Made by a program: the position numbers and the translations under genes. DNA of 64,000 nt from Alteriqipengyuania flavescens (lineage in GTDB: Bacteria; Pseudomonadota; Alphaproteobacteria; Sphingomonadales; Sphingomonadaceae): contig NZ_CP129107.1 of assembly GCF_030406725.1 (NCBI RefSeq), forward strand, positions 1,426,001-1,490,000, in the 5' to 3' direction. The notes beneath the pieces are model-generated. The model worked only from the letters and a program-made list of their open reading frames with translations, did not search any database and was not told the DNA's origin. Of the stretch, positions 23,411 through 31,781 are shown one piece after another (positions within the stretch are counted from its first letter, which is position 1; each line of letters opens with the position of its first letter).

Positions 23411-24205
23411 TCAGGTCAGCGGACGGCTGCTGTTGAAGAACAGGGCCTGACTGATCGCCGTGCGGACCGATGCCTCCTGGAAAGGCTTGGTGATGAGGTA
23501 GGTCGGTTCCGGCCGGTCGCCGGTCAGCAGCCGCTCGGGATAGGCGGTGATGAAGATCACCGGCACGCTGCCGATTTCGAGGATGTCGTCCACTGCATCG
23601 AGGCCCGAACTGCCGTCCGCAAGCTGGATGTCGGCGAGGACGAGGCCGGGTCGCGTCTCGGCGACCACCTGCTGTGCCTGCGTCCGGGTTGCGGCGGTGC
23701 CGCAAATCTCGTGGCCCAGCGAGCGCACCAGGTCTTCCAGCTGCATCGAAATGAGCGGCTCGTCCTCGATGATCAGGACGCTGGTCGTGCTCTCGCGGTC
23801 GATTTCCGACACGGCTTCGGAAACCAGGCTGGCGACGTCGTCGGCCGACATGCCCATGATTTTGCCCGCATCCTCGTTGGAGAAATCTTCCAGCGTGGTG
23901 AGGAGGAGCGCCTGCCGATTGACCGGCGTGATCCGGCGAAGGCGATCCTGCGCACTGCCTTCGTGATCGTCGCCACCGCTGTCGGCGGCGACTTCCATGT
24001 GCGCGCTGCTCCACAGCTTGTCGAATGCGCGGTAAAGCGGCACGCGGCCACCTTCGGCCAGTTCCTGCTTCAGTTGTTCGTCGGCGAGCGCTGCTTCCAG
24101 CGTCTGGCGGACGAAGGCATCCCCGGTCCCTTGTGACCCCGTGAGCGCGCGGGCGTAGCGCCGCAAATATGGAAGATTCGCGGCAACCTGATCGGCCAAT
24201 GACAT
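23411..24205 (-). CDS. phyR: General stress response regulator PhyR
   Basis: The 264-residue protein starts at MSLADQVAANLPYLRRYARA. Residues 1-125 are a sigma-factor-like domain mimicking EcfG (LRRYARALTGSQGTGDAFVR, PVNRQALLLTTLEDFSNEDA). Residues 135-255 are a receiver domain with IIEDEPLISMQ, the phosphoacceptor Asp in GLVLADIQLADG and ITKPFQE. Phosphorylation exposes the sigma-like part, which then sequesters NepR. An EcfG-type promoter lies 40 bp upstream. Confidence 0.95.
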   Translation of the reverse strand: MSLADQVAANLPYLRRYARALTGSQGTGDAFVRQTLEAALADEQLKQELAEGGRVPLYRAFDKLWSSAHMEVAADSGGDDHEGSAQDRLRRITPVNRQALLLTTLEDFSNEDAGKIMGMSADDVASLVSEAVSEIDRESTTSVLIIEDEPLISMQLEDLVRSLGHEICGTAATRTQAQQVVAETRPGLVLADIQLADGSSGLDAVDDILEIGSVPVIFITAYPERLLTGDRPEPTYLITKPFQEASVRTAISQALFFNSSRPLT

Positions 24206-24243
24206 GTAATTGAAATCCCTTCCGTCTGTGTATACGCCTGTCG

Positions 24244-24300
24244 AACGCCGACCTTCGCGCATGGTTCCCGAACGGGAACCCGTGCGCCGGGCGGTGAGTT
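24244..24300. promoter_or_regulatory. Divergent EcfG-type promoters with palindromic -35 dyad (phyR / crp-fnr)
   Basis: Minus strand: GGAAC (24268-24264), 16 nt, CGTT (24247-24244) is a perfect EcfG promoter for phyR. The two -35 elements sit in the near-perfect dyad GGTTCCCG-AA-CGGGAACC (24263-24280). The rightward GGAAC (24275-24279) is followed after 17 nt by AGTT (24297-24300), a weaker match facing the Crp/Fnr gene. Confidence 0.7.
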
Positions 24301-24372
24301 GTTTAGGCCGGATCGCTCGACATACCCAAGGGATGCGGACGGTTTTCCGGCGTGTCCGGGGGGGCAGCCGAT

Positions 24373-25122
24373 ATGGAAACCAGCACCGATCTTATCGAAT
24401 GCCGTGATTGTCCGCTGGCGTGCCGGCCCGGCCTCACCCCGATCGAGCCCGACCGGCTGACGCTGGTCGAGGATTTCAAGCGCGGCGAGATGGTGCTGGA
24501 AGCAGGCAACACGCTGATCCGCCAGGGCCAGCCGCAGGACAAGCTGTATACCGTGCTCGAAGGCGTGCTGATCCGCTACCGCGAACTGCCGGGCGACGAT
24601 GGGCGCCAGATCGTCAATTTCATGTTCCCCGGCGACTTGCTCGGCCTGCAGGCCGTGCGCGGCGATGCGCCGTCGCACGGGGTCGATACCGTGACCGCGG
24701 CGCGCCTGTGCGTTTTCCCGCAGGATCGTTTCAACGATCTCATCGCGAAAGAACCCGCCTTCGGGTTCGACATCGTGTGGTTGGCCGCCAAGGAGGAGCG
24801 GGCGCTGGAAAGCCACCTCGTCACGCTCGGCAAGCGCCGTGCTGCCGAGCGCATCGCCTATCTGGCGCTGTTCCTGGTCGAGCGCGCGTATGAAAGCGGC
24901 TATGCCGACAGCAAGACGCGGCTGCGCTTACCGCTGACCCAGGCGCAGATCGGCGACATGCTGGGCCTTTCGCTGGTCCATGCGAACCGCTCTATCCAGC
25001 AGCTGCGCGAAAGCGGGCTGGTAGACTGGAAGCGGGGGGAGATCGTAATCCACGATCTGGCTGCCACGGTGGAATTCGCCGAATACCAGTCGCCCCATAT
25101 TTCTCCGCGCCCATACCTCTGA
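24373..25122 (+). CDS. Crp/Fnr family transcriptional regulator
   Basis: The 249-residue protein starts at ATG 24373. A cyclic-nucleotide-binding-like beta-roll (about 35-150; FMFPGDLLGLQAV, VFPQDRFNDLI) is joined by a long dimer helix to an HTH_Crp domain (LPLTQAQIGDMLGLSLVHAN, RSIQQLRESG). The N-terminus carries ECRDCPLACRPG, three cysteines spaced C-x2-C-x3-C, and a later Cys in ARLCVFPQ; an FNR-like Fe-S oxygen sensor is possible. No cAMP-specific residues are evident. The gene diverges from phyR. Confidence 0.87.
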   Translation: METSTDLIECRDCPLACRPGLTPIEPDRLTLVEDFKRGEMVLEAGNTLIRQGQPQDKLYTVLEGVLIRYRELPGDDGRQIVNFMFPGDLLGLQAVRGDAPSHGVDTVTAARLCVFPQDRFNDLIAKEPAFGFDIVWLAAKEERALESHLVTLGKRRAAERIAYLALFLVERAYESGYADSKTRLRLPLTQAQIGDMLGLSLVHANRSIQQLRESGLVDWKRGEIVIHDLAATVEFAEYQSPHISPRPYL

Positions 25123-25176
25123 ATTCCGAGGGATTTGTCGCCACCGCAAATAATCTTTAAAAAAGTTTGGAGGGCG

Positions 25177-25201
25177 GGAACCGCTTTTCTTGCCGCGCAT
25201 T
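25177..25201 (+). promoter_or_regulatory. Candidate EcfG-type promoter for the small RNA
   Basis: GGAAC (25177-25181), 16 nt and CATT (25198-25201) match GGAAC-N16-CGTT at eight of nine fixed positions. Start of transcription would fall near 25208, exactly at the base of the predicted 5' hairpin. Confidence 0.45.
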
Positions 25202-25207
25202 TCCCTA

Positions 25208-25296
25208 TTGTCACCGCCGAGACCCCCCTCCCGTCCAAGCGGCCGGTGATACGATCCCGAAAGGCCTCCGTTCAAAAGAGCGGAGGCCTTTTTTCT
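25208..25296 (+). ncRNA. Candidate stress sRNA (GsrN-like), C-rich loop plus terminator
   Basis: This gene-free stretch folds into two hairpins. The first pairs TCACCG (25211-25216) with CGGTGA (25244-25249), then CCG with CGG after a bulge, and is capped by GAC/GTC around the all-pyrimidine loop CCCCCTCCC (25224-25232). The second is a strong intrinsic terminator, AAGGCCTCCG/CGGAGGCCTT (25261-25290) with T6. An EcfG-type promoter lies upstream. A C-rich exposed loop in a stress-locus sRNA is the hallmark of Caulobacter GsrN. It could otherwise be just the 3' UTR and terminator of the Crp gene. Confidence 0.55.
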
Positions 25297-25403
25297 TGTC
25301 CGCTGACCGTGAGAAGAAGGGGCGTTGCCGCCACGGACACTGGCGGCGTCGCGCACGCTGCACAGGTCTGATCGGAAATGGCTGGATGCCCGCAGGCGAA
25401 TTA

Positions 25404-25838
25404 TCAGGCGAGCGCGCCCTTGATCCGCGCGAGCAGCGACTTGTTCACCGGCTGGCGCAGCGCCTCGACGAGTTCAGCAGGATCGTAGGGTTTTTCGAGC
25501 ACCGGGCCGAGCTCCGCGATTTCCGGCGGGATCGCTTCCGGCAGGCCGGTCTGAAACACGATGCGCGGCGGCTTGGGACCGATGACCTGCACCAGCTCGG
25601 CCAGCGCCCAGCCGTCGTTCCGGTCGGAAAGGTGGATGTCGAGCACGATCGCGTAGGGCTTCTTGGCCTCGATCGCGGCAAGGGAGGATTGCAGTTCGGG
25701 AAGGACGATGACCTCCTCCACGCCCGCATCCTCCAGCGTGGCTTCGATGGCGGCGCCAAGGATCGGATCGTCTTCCACCACGAGGACACGCTTCAGCCCG
25801 CTCAAGGCGGGCTGGTCGGCGGGTTTCGTTCTGCGCAT
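25404..25838 (-). CDS. Single-domain response regulator
   Basis: The 144-residue protein starts MRRTKPADQPALSGLKRVLV and consists of one receiver domain: VLVVEDDPILGAAIE (acidic pair), AIVLDIHLSDRNDGWALAEL (phosphoacceptor Asp), FQTGLPEAIPPEI and VLEKPYDPAEL (Lys). No output domain follows. Stand-alone receivers near PhyR systems often act as phosphate sinks or kinase modulators, which would suit its place beside the stress cluster. Partner unknown. Confidence 0.85.
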   Translation of the reverse strand: MRRTKPADQPALSGLKRVLVVEDDPILGAAIEATLEDAGVEEVIVLPELQSSLAAIEAKKPYAIVLDIHLSDRNDGWALAELVQVIGPKPPRIVFQTGLPEAIPPEIAELGPVLEKPYDPAELVEALRQPVNKSLLARIKGALA

Positions 25839-25930
25839 CGGGAAAAGTCCAGTCCTGCGCCGCCGGATGGCGACGCCCACGTTTCCGAACGAGGCCCCCT
25901 GACCTTTGTTCCCGCCCGGAAACGCTGTCG

Positions 25931-27088
25931 CTACAAAGCCTTGCCGTAAATGCGGTATTCGCGATTGACGGTGCATTGGATCGCGTCGGCGATGGCGACC
26001 ATCCCCTGGTTGTCTTCCAGAATCCAGCCGATCTCGCCGCGGGTCGCGCCGTAATTCGCGACCGATGCGTTGCGGATCGTATCGATCATCATGAATGCCA
26101 CTTGCGACGCGAGCCGGCTATTGCGGTGTTTTCTCACCACCCCCATCAGCGGGACGCGCACCGTGCTCCCTATGGGCTTGCGGAGCCATTTCAGCAAGGT
26201 AAACCAGCCGAAGGGGAACAGCTTGCCTTTCGTCTTCGCCAGCGGCTCGTTGAAATCCGGCAGCGTCATCATGAAGGCGATCGGCTCTCCGTCGAGCTCC
26301 GCGATCATGATCAGGTCCTCGCGCACCAGCGGCTTCATCTTCTTGCCGACATAGGCGATCTCGGTCTCGGTAAAGGGGACGAAGCCCCAGTTGCCGGACC
26401 AGGCATCGTTGAGGATGCCGATGATGATTTTCGCCTCATCCTCGTACCGGCTGCGGTCGACCTTGCGCAGGGTGATCCGATCATTGCGATGGCCGGACTG
26501 GACGATGCGGCGGATCAGCGGCGGGAATTCCTGAGTGATGTCGAGCTCGTAAGTGAGCAGGCGCTTGGCGGTTGTGTAGCCGGCGCTTTCGATCCAGCCT
26601 TCGTAACGCTTGGGCTGGTGGCCCATGAGCACCGTGGGCGGATGGTCGTGGCCAAGCACCAGCTGCCCAGGCTCCTCCCACACCGACAGGCTGATCGGGG
26701 CGAGGACCCTGGTCATGCCTTCAGCGCGTAGCCACTCTTCGGCGCGCGCGATGAGCGCGTGGGCGACCGGCTCGCTTTCCGCTTCGAGCAGGCCCCAGTT
26801 GCCGGTGCCCGGGCCCATGCCCTGCTCGGGCGGCTGGGCCAGCGCCAGTTCGTCGATATGGGCGGAAATCCGGCCGACGACCCGGGCGCCCTGCCGCGCG
26901 AGGAAATACTGCACCCTCGCGTGTTCATGGAACGGGTTGCGGCCCGGCGTCAGCAGCTCGACCATGTCGCCGCGCAGCGGCGCGACCCAGTTGGGATCGT
27001 CGCGGTTCAGCCGATAACTGAGATCGATAAATGCATCGAGGTCGCGCTTGCCGCCGACCGGATCGATCACTACCTGCCCGTCGCCCAC
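25931..27088 (-). CDS. Conserved GNAT-like N-acetyltransferase-family protein
   Basis: The 385-residue protein, MGDGQVVIDPVGGKRDLDAF onward, has two acetyltransferase-like halves. The FFLARQGARVVGRISAHID-type segment (about 60-80) and LIMIAELDGEPIAFMMTLPD (about 265-285) resemble GNAT core strands. The protein is a widespread alphaproteobacterial conserved hypothetical. No signal peptide or membrane span. Substrate unknown; I am confident that it is a gene, less so of its activity. Confidence 0.7.
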   Translation of the reverse strand: MGDGQVVIDPVGGKRDLDAFIDLSYRLNRDDPNWVAPLRGDMVELLTPGRNPFHEHARVQYFLARQGARVVGRISAHIDELALAQPPEQGMGPGTGNWGLLEAESEPVAHALIARAEEWLRAEGMTRVLAPISLSVWEEPGQLVLGHDHPPTVLMGHQPKRYEGWIESAGYTTAKRLLTYELDITQEFPPLIRRIVQSGHRNDRITLRKVDRSRYEDEAKIIIGILNDAWSGNWGFVPFTETEIAYVGKKMKPLVREDLIMIAELDGEPIAFMMTLPDFNEPLAKTKGKLFPFGWFTLLKWLRKPIGSTVRVPLMGVVRKHRNSRLASQVAFMMIDTIRNASVANYGATRGEIGWILEDNQGMVAIADAIQCTVNREYRIYGKAL

Positions 27089-27282
27089 ACAAACCCTCGC
27101 ATTATCCGTTCAGCGCGGGTTAGCCCTGTTTCGGATAGGCGGGCAATGTCAAGCATGGGGCGCAGGCGCCGCGCCCTGCACGAATTGCGGCAATTAGCAT
27201 TTGATGATAGAGGCGCGGGCACGCAGAGCCGCACAAATCCGCGAAAAACCTGCGGCGCGGCCGGCTTCGGAACGAGCGAGAC

Positions 27283-28404
27283 ATGAACGCACATCGGACA
27301 TTTTCGGCGGACACGGCTGCATCGGTGGATGCAGGCGCGCAGCTGCGCGATGCATCCGCGCATCCGCGCAGCTGGCATGCCCAGATGCCGGACGACAAGG
27401 TGATGCTGCGCGCTGTCCGCGACCTGACCAAGGACCTGGGCGAAGCCAAGCCGCATGTCTTCTGGCCCGACATGCTGGCTTCGGCTGCCGTCGGTTACGC
27501 CGGGATGGCGGGCGCGATCGGCCTGCAGAACGGCTGGCTGGCACTGGGCTGTGCGGTCGTGTCCGTGCTCGCCTTCTACCGCGCGCTGCTGTTCATCCAC
27601 GAACTGAGCCACATCCACCGCAACGCGCTGCCCGGATTCCGCCTTGCGTGGAACGCGCTGGTCGGCGTGCCGATGCTGACGCCGTCCTTCATGTACGAAG
27701 GCGTGCACACACTGCACCATAAGCGCACGCAATACGGCACGGTGGAGGATCCGGAATATTTGCCGCTGGCGCTGATGAAGCCATGGTCGCTGCCCGGCTT
27801 CGTCATCATCGCCGCCCTGCTTCCCGTCGGCCTGCTGATCCGTTTTGGCATCCTGAACCCGCTCAGCGCGATCATCCCGCCGCTGCGCCAGCTTGTCTGG
27901 CAGCGAGCCTCTGCACTGGCCATCAATCCGGACTTCCGCCGCCGCCCGCCCGAAGGCGACATCAAGCGCCGCGTGTTCTGGCAGGAAATCGGCGGCACCG
28001 CGATGGCGCTCGCCTATTTCGCCTCCGTCCCGCTGTTCGGCTGGAAGCCGCTGCTGACGGGTATCGCGATCATTTCCGCCGTCGCCGTGTTCAACCAGGT
28101 CCGCACGCTTGTCGCCCACCTGTGGGAGAACGATGGTGAGGCGATGACGGTGACCGCGCAATATCTCGACAGCGTCAACGTGCCGCCGCCGTCGCCCTTC
28201 GCGGCGATCTGGGCGCCCGTCGGGCTGCGCTACCACGCGCTGCACCACCTGATGCCGTCCATGCCCTATCACGACCTTGGCGAATGCCATCGCCGGCTGA
28301 AAGCCGGGCTGGACAGCGATTCCAGCTATCACGGCGCCAACCACGCCGGCCTCCGGCCGCTGGTCGCCCGGCTTGCACGCAGCACGATGGGCGGGCGCGG
28401 CTGA
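27283..28404 (+). CDS. Membrane fatty acid desaturase-family protein
   Basis: The 373-residue protein has four to five hydrophobic segments and the three histidine boxes of di-iron desaturases: FIHELSHIHRN (HxxxH), GVHTLHHKRTQYG (HxxHH) and LRYHALHHLMPSMPYH (HxxHH). Such enzymes insert double bonds or hydroxyls into acyl chains; carotenoid or sphingolipid substrates are also possible in this lineage. The N-terminal 60 residues are polar and probably cytoplasmic. Monocistronic. Confidence 0.82.
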   Translation: MNAHRTFSADTAASVDAGAQLRDASAHPRSWHAQMPDDKVMLRAVRDLTKDLGEAKPHVFWPDMLASAAVGYAGMAGAIGLQNGWLALGCAVVSVLAFYRALLFIHELSHIHRNALPGFRLAWNALVGVPMLTPSFMYEGVHTLHHKRTQYGTVEDPEYLPLALMKPWSLPGFVIIAALLPVGLLIRFGILNPLSAIIPPLRQLVWQRASALAINPDFRRRPPEGDIKRRVFWQEIGGTAMALAYFASVPLFGWKPLLTGIAIISAVAVFNQVRTLVAHLWENDGEAMTVTAQYLDSVNVPPPSPFAAIWAPVGLRYHALHHLMPSMPYHDLGECHRRLKAGLDSDSSYHGANHAGLRPLVARLARSTMGGRG

Positions 28405-28412
28405 CCGGCACG

Positions 28413-28444
28413 AAAAAGGCCCCGCGCATCGCTGCGCAGGGCCC
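28413..28444 (-). terminator. Intrinsic terminator for the lipoprotein gene
   Basis: On the minus strand, GGGCCCTGCGCA/TGCGCGGGGCC forms a long stem with a GCGA loop, followed by TTTTT. It lies 20 bp after the lipoprotein stop; its other flank faces the end of the desaturase gene. Confidence 0.8.
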
Positions 28445-28464
28445 GTTCCGTTCGGGTGGGCGAC

Positions 28465-28764
28465 TTAGTCGGTGGTGACGGTTGCCGAGGGATCTTCGTC
28501 GACATTCGCATCGACCGAGGTCGAGCCGTCGGTCACCGAAACGTCCGCACCGTTCTCGTCGACCGAAACAGTGGTGCCGTCCGCACCGTCGGTGGCCATC
28601 GCGCCGTCGGCTGCCATGCCGTCGGTAGCGGTGGTGTCGGCCGGGGTGTTCATGGCCGCAGTATCGTCGGCCGTGGCATCGGTTTCGACGTCGTCGGTCG
28701 CCGTTTCGCCGCAAGCGCCAAGCAGGGCAATGGCGGGCAGGGCTGCAAGTACGATTTTCTTCAT
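28465..28764 (-). CDS. Small acidic lipoprotein
   Basis: The 99-residue protein starts MKKIVLAALPAIALLGACGE, a signal peptide ending in the lipobox LLGAC, with a near-ideal AAGGAG 7 nt upstream. The mature part is low-complexity Asp/Thr/Ala (TATDGMAADGAMATDGADG) and ends with Val-Asp rich repeats. Such proteins are membrane-anchored and disordered. No known function. A weak EcfG-like promoter (GGAAC-N16-AGTT, 28817-28793, minus strand) lies upstream. Confidence 0.8.
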   Translation of the reverse strand: MKKIVLAALPAIALLGACGETATDDVETDATADDTAAMNTPADTTATDGMAADGAMATDGADGTTVSVDENGADVSVTDGSTSVDANVDEDPSATVTTD

Positions 28765-28831
28765 AGGGGAACTCCTTGTGGTCCGTGACATAAACTGGCC
28801 ACGTTTGCCTTAGTTCCGCCTTATTTACGAT

Positions 28832-29347
28832 TCACGCAAGAAATTTGATCATCGCCACGCGTTTTTCCGCCGGCAGGCCGTGGGCGATTTCCTGTGCGAT
28901 TTCGGCTTCGAGCCGGGGATGCGTATCGAGGTGCTCGACTTCGACGAAGCCCAGCCTCGCATAGAACGGCGCGTTCCACGGGACGTGGCGGAAGGTGGTC
29001 AGTGTCACCGCGGAGAAACCCGCATTGGCGGCATCGATCAGGCAGCCGCGGACCAGCGCCGCGCCGATGCCCTTCTTCTGGTGATCCGGGTGGACATCGA
29101 GCTCGACCATGGCCAGCTCGCGCCCTTCCGGCCGGCAGGTGACGAAACCGACAATGCGGCCGTCTGCCTCTGCGACCAGGCAGTGACCGCGCGCGATATA
29201 GGCGCGCTGCGCATCGGTGGATATGGCGTGCGTCCCGGCGGTACCGATATCGTCGACATCGCGAAACAGCGCGCCGGCGGCCGCCTCGATATCCGGCAGC
29301 GCCTCCGCATCCGCCGCCCGCGCGAGGCGGATGTTCCAGCCGGTCAC
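28832..29347 (-). CDS. GNAT family N-acetyltransferase
   Basis: The 171-residue protein starts at GTG 29347 (VTGWNIRLARAADAEALPDI), overlapping the lptG stop (GTGA). The GNAT core is clear: HCLVAEADGRIVGFVTCRP, AMVELDVHPDHQKKGIGAAL (motif A acetyl-CoA loop, Q/R-x-x-G-x-G/A) and FYARLGFVEVEHL. It acetylates an unknown amine. It is translationally coupled to lptG, though functional linkage is not evident. Confidence 0.85.
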   Translation of the reverse strand: MTGWNIRLARAADAEALPDIEAAAGALFRDVDDIGTAGTHAISTDAQRAYIARGHCLVAEADGRIVGFVTCRPEGRELAMVELDVHPDHQKKGIGAALVRGCLIDAANAGFSAVTLTTFRHVPWNAPFYARLGFVEVEHLDTHPRLEAEIAQEIAHGLPAEKRVAMIKFLA

Positions 29348-30453
29348 TCTTCGGTCCGGATGAGGACGGTTTCGCCCACCAGCGCGAACAGGACGAAGGG
29401 CGCCCACGCGGCCAGCAGCGGCGGATAGCCGCCGAAATTGCCGATCGCGAGCGCGGCGTTGTCGACCACGAAATAGGCGAAACCCAGACTCATCCCTATC
29501 ACGGCGCGCAGGAACAGCTGGCCGGAACGGGCGAGGCCGAACGCGGCAACCGCGCCCAGAAGCGGCATTAGTATCGCCGCCATCGGGCCCGATATCTTGT
29601 GCCACCAGATCGCGCGCAATTCGTCGGTGCGCTTGCCGGCCGCCTCCAGCGCTTCGATGGAATCGGCCAGCTGGGCCAGCGTCTCCGCCTCCCCGTCGAC
29701 ATTCTCGATGCCCACCTCTTCGGGGCCGATATCGGTGCCGACAACCGGCGCATCGGCCGCGTCTTCCACCACCGTCTCGCTGGCGGAGGCGACGCGGAAG
29801 ATCTGCGCATTCTCGAGCCGCCAGCCCGGCGCGGCGTAAGTCGCGCGCTCTGCCCGGATCTCGCTCGTCAGCATGCCGTTGGGGTCGAGCTCGTACCAGG
29901 TCACGCCGCGCATCACCGTATCCTCGCCCCGACCGCCCGCGACGCGCGAATAAAGCACGGCGTTGTCGCTGCGCATGTAGATGTTGCGCTTCAGCCCGTC
30001 GTCGGTCGGTACCTCGCCGAAATCGACCGCCTTCCAGGCCTCCAGCGTCGCGGCGGCGCGGGTCACCACCCGCTCGTTGAAGGCGAAGCTCAGCCCCGCA
30101 ATCACCGTGGCGGTCAGGATCAGCGGCGCCAGAACTTGGTGTGCGGACAGGCCCGACGCCTTCATGGCGATGACCTCCGAATTCGCGTTCAGCCCCGCCA
30201 GCGTGATGATCGTGGCGAGCAACACGGAATAGGGCAGGAACCGCGCGATCATCTGCGGGATGCGCAGCGAGAGATAGGTGAGGATTTCCGCCTGTCCGTT
30301 GCCTTCCACCGCCATGATCTTGCCGCTGTTGGACAGGAGGTCGAGCGCCATCAGCACCGTGATCAGCATCACCAGCACCGCAGCGATGCGGACGATGAAC
30401 ATCTTGGCGAGATAAAGCGTCAGCGTACGCGAGGGGAAGAAATCAAGTCGCAC
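29344..30453 (-). CDS. lptG: LPS export ABC transporter permease LptG
   Basis: This 369-residue inner-membrane permease starts at GTG 30453 (VRLDFFPSRTLTLYLAKMFI), overlapping lptF by 11 nt. There are six membrane spans in the LptF/G pattern, three N-terminal (LVMLITVLMALDLLSNSG), a periplasmic jellyroll, and three C-terminal (AILMPLLGAVAAFGLARSG). With LptF and LptB it extracts LPS from the inner membrane and feeds the Lpt bridge. Confidence 0.9.
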   Translation of the reverse strand: MRLDFFPSRTLTLYLAKMFIVRIAAVLVMLITVLMALDLLSNSGKIMAVEGNGQAEILTYLSLRIPQMIARFLPYSVLLATIITLAGLNANSEVIAMKASGLSAHQVLAPLILTATVIAGLSFAFNERVVTRAAATLEAWKAVDFGEVPTDDGLKRNIYMRSDNAVLYSRVAGGRGEDTVMRGVTWYELDPNGMLTSEIRAERATYAAPGWRLENAQIFRVASASETVVEDAADAPVVGTDIGPEEVGIENVDGEAETLAQLADSIEALEAAGKRTDELRAIWWHKISGPMAAILMPLLGAVAAFGLARSGQLFLRAVIGMSLGFAYFVVDNAALAIGNFGGYPPLLAAWAPFVLFALVGETVLIRTEE

Positions 30454-31675
30454 CAAGCACCTCCTCGCGCGGGACATGCTGCTTCGGGCGGCGGCCCTTG
30501 AAGACGCGGCCGATCGCCTTGCCGATCTTGCCGAAGGCCACTTCCAGCGCGCCGATGGGCTGGCCGCCCGGCACGTGCGCCACTTTCCAGTACATCCACA
30601 CGATCAGCGCGGAGAACGCGGCGAAGGGCCCCCACAACGCCAGGAACGGATCGACCCGCCCCTGCGCGCCCAGCGCCGCGCCGTATTCGTTCACCTTGTG
30701 ATAGGCCACGACCATGACGATGGAGATGAAGATGCCGAGCGCGCTGGTCGACCGCTTGGGCGGGATCGCCAGCGCCACCGCCAACAGCGGCAGCAGGAAC
30801 ATCATCGCCACCTCGACCATGCGGAAGTTGAACGCGGACTGGCTGCCGTCGCGCGTCGTTTCGGAAAAGCCCCGGTTCCAGCCGATTTCGAGCAGTTCGG
30901 GCAGTATATATTCCTTTTCCTTCCCGCCGCGGTCGCGGAAACGCTCGATGGCCGGCAGGTCGATCGGCAGGTCGTTGCGGCTGAAGGTGAGCACACGCGG
31001 GGTGATGCCCGGCTCGTCATGCACGATGATGCCGTCCGACAGTCGCAGGATGATCGTGTCGCGGCTCTCCGCGCTGGCGAGGAAGCGGCCCTCGCGCGCG
31101 CTGATCGACAGGACCTGCCCGTCCTCGTTGGCCAGGCGTGCGAAGATACGGCCCAGCTGCCGCCCGTCGTCCTCGCTCTCCTCGATCCGCAAGGCGACGC
31201 GGTCTTCCAGCCGGGTGAATTCGCCCACCTTGATCGATGCGCCGAGCGCGCCCGAGCGCAGTTCGTACTGCAATTCCTCGTAATAATAGGCGGCGAGCGG
31301 CTGAAGATAACCGACGATCATGAAGTTCAGCGCCACCATGAACAGCGTGATGAGGTAGGGTACGCGCAGCAGCCGGCCATAGCTGAGGCCGACGGCGCGC
31401 ATGACGTCGATCTCGCTCGACAGGGCGAGCTTGCGGAACGCGAAGAGGATGCCGAGCATCAGGCCCAGCGGGATGGCGAGGCTCGCGTATTCGGGCAGCA
31501 GGTTCGCCAGCATCTTGAAGACGATGTCGATCGGCCCGCCTTCGCTGGCGACGAAATCGAACAGCGACAGCATCTTGTCCAGCATCAGCAGCGATGCCGC
31601 GATCACGAACACCGAGATCATCGGCACCATCACCAGCTTGAAGATGTAGCGGTCGAGAGCGGTGAGAAACTTCAA
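30443..31675 (-). CDS. lptF: LPS export ABC transporter permease LptF
   Basis: The 410-residue protein MKFLTALDRYIFKLVMVPMI has the conserved RKLALSSEIDVMRAVGLSYG coupling region for LptB, a periplasmic beta domain (about 135-280) and a second membrane block. It is the first gene of lptF-lptG-GNAT. The C-terminal tail (GRRPKQHVPREE) is basic and cytoplasmic. Confidence 0.92.
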   Translation of the reverse strand: MKFLTALDRYIFKLVMVPMISVFVIAASLLMLDKMLSLFDFVASEGGPIDIVFKMLANLLPEYASLAIPLGLMLGILFAFRKLALSSEIDVMRAVGLSYGRLLRVPYLITLFMVALNFMIVGYLQPLAAYYYEELQYELRSGALGASIKVGEFTRLEDRVALRIEESEDDGRQLGRIFARLANEDGQVLSISAREGRFLASAESRDTIILRLSDGIIVHDEPGITPRVLTFSRNDLPIDLPAIERFRDRGGKEKEYILPELLEIGWNRGFSETTRDGSQSAFNFRMVEVAMMFLLPLLAVALAIPPKRSTSALGIFISIVMVVAYHKVNEYGAALGAQGRVDPFLALWGPFAAFSALIVWMYWKVAHVPGGQPIGALEVAFGKIGKAIGRVFKGRRPKQHVPREEVLGAT

Positions 31676-31781
31676 GACTATCCCGGATCAGCTGGCAGGC
31701 CGCGGCGTGCGGACTGGCGCTATAGCGCGGAGTTGGAGCCGGGTCATGCCCCGAGTTTCCGGCGTGAAGCGGTCAATGGGG

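Noticed and set aside
27070-28344. 424-codon minus-strand frame
   Set aside because: It is antisense to the desaturase gene, with His/Arg/Asp-rich composition typical of a shadow frame.
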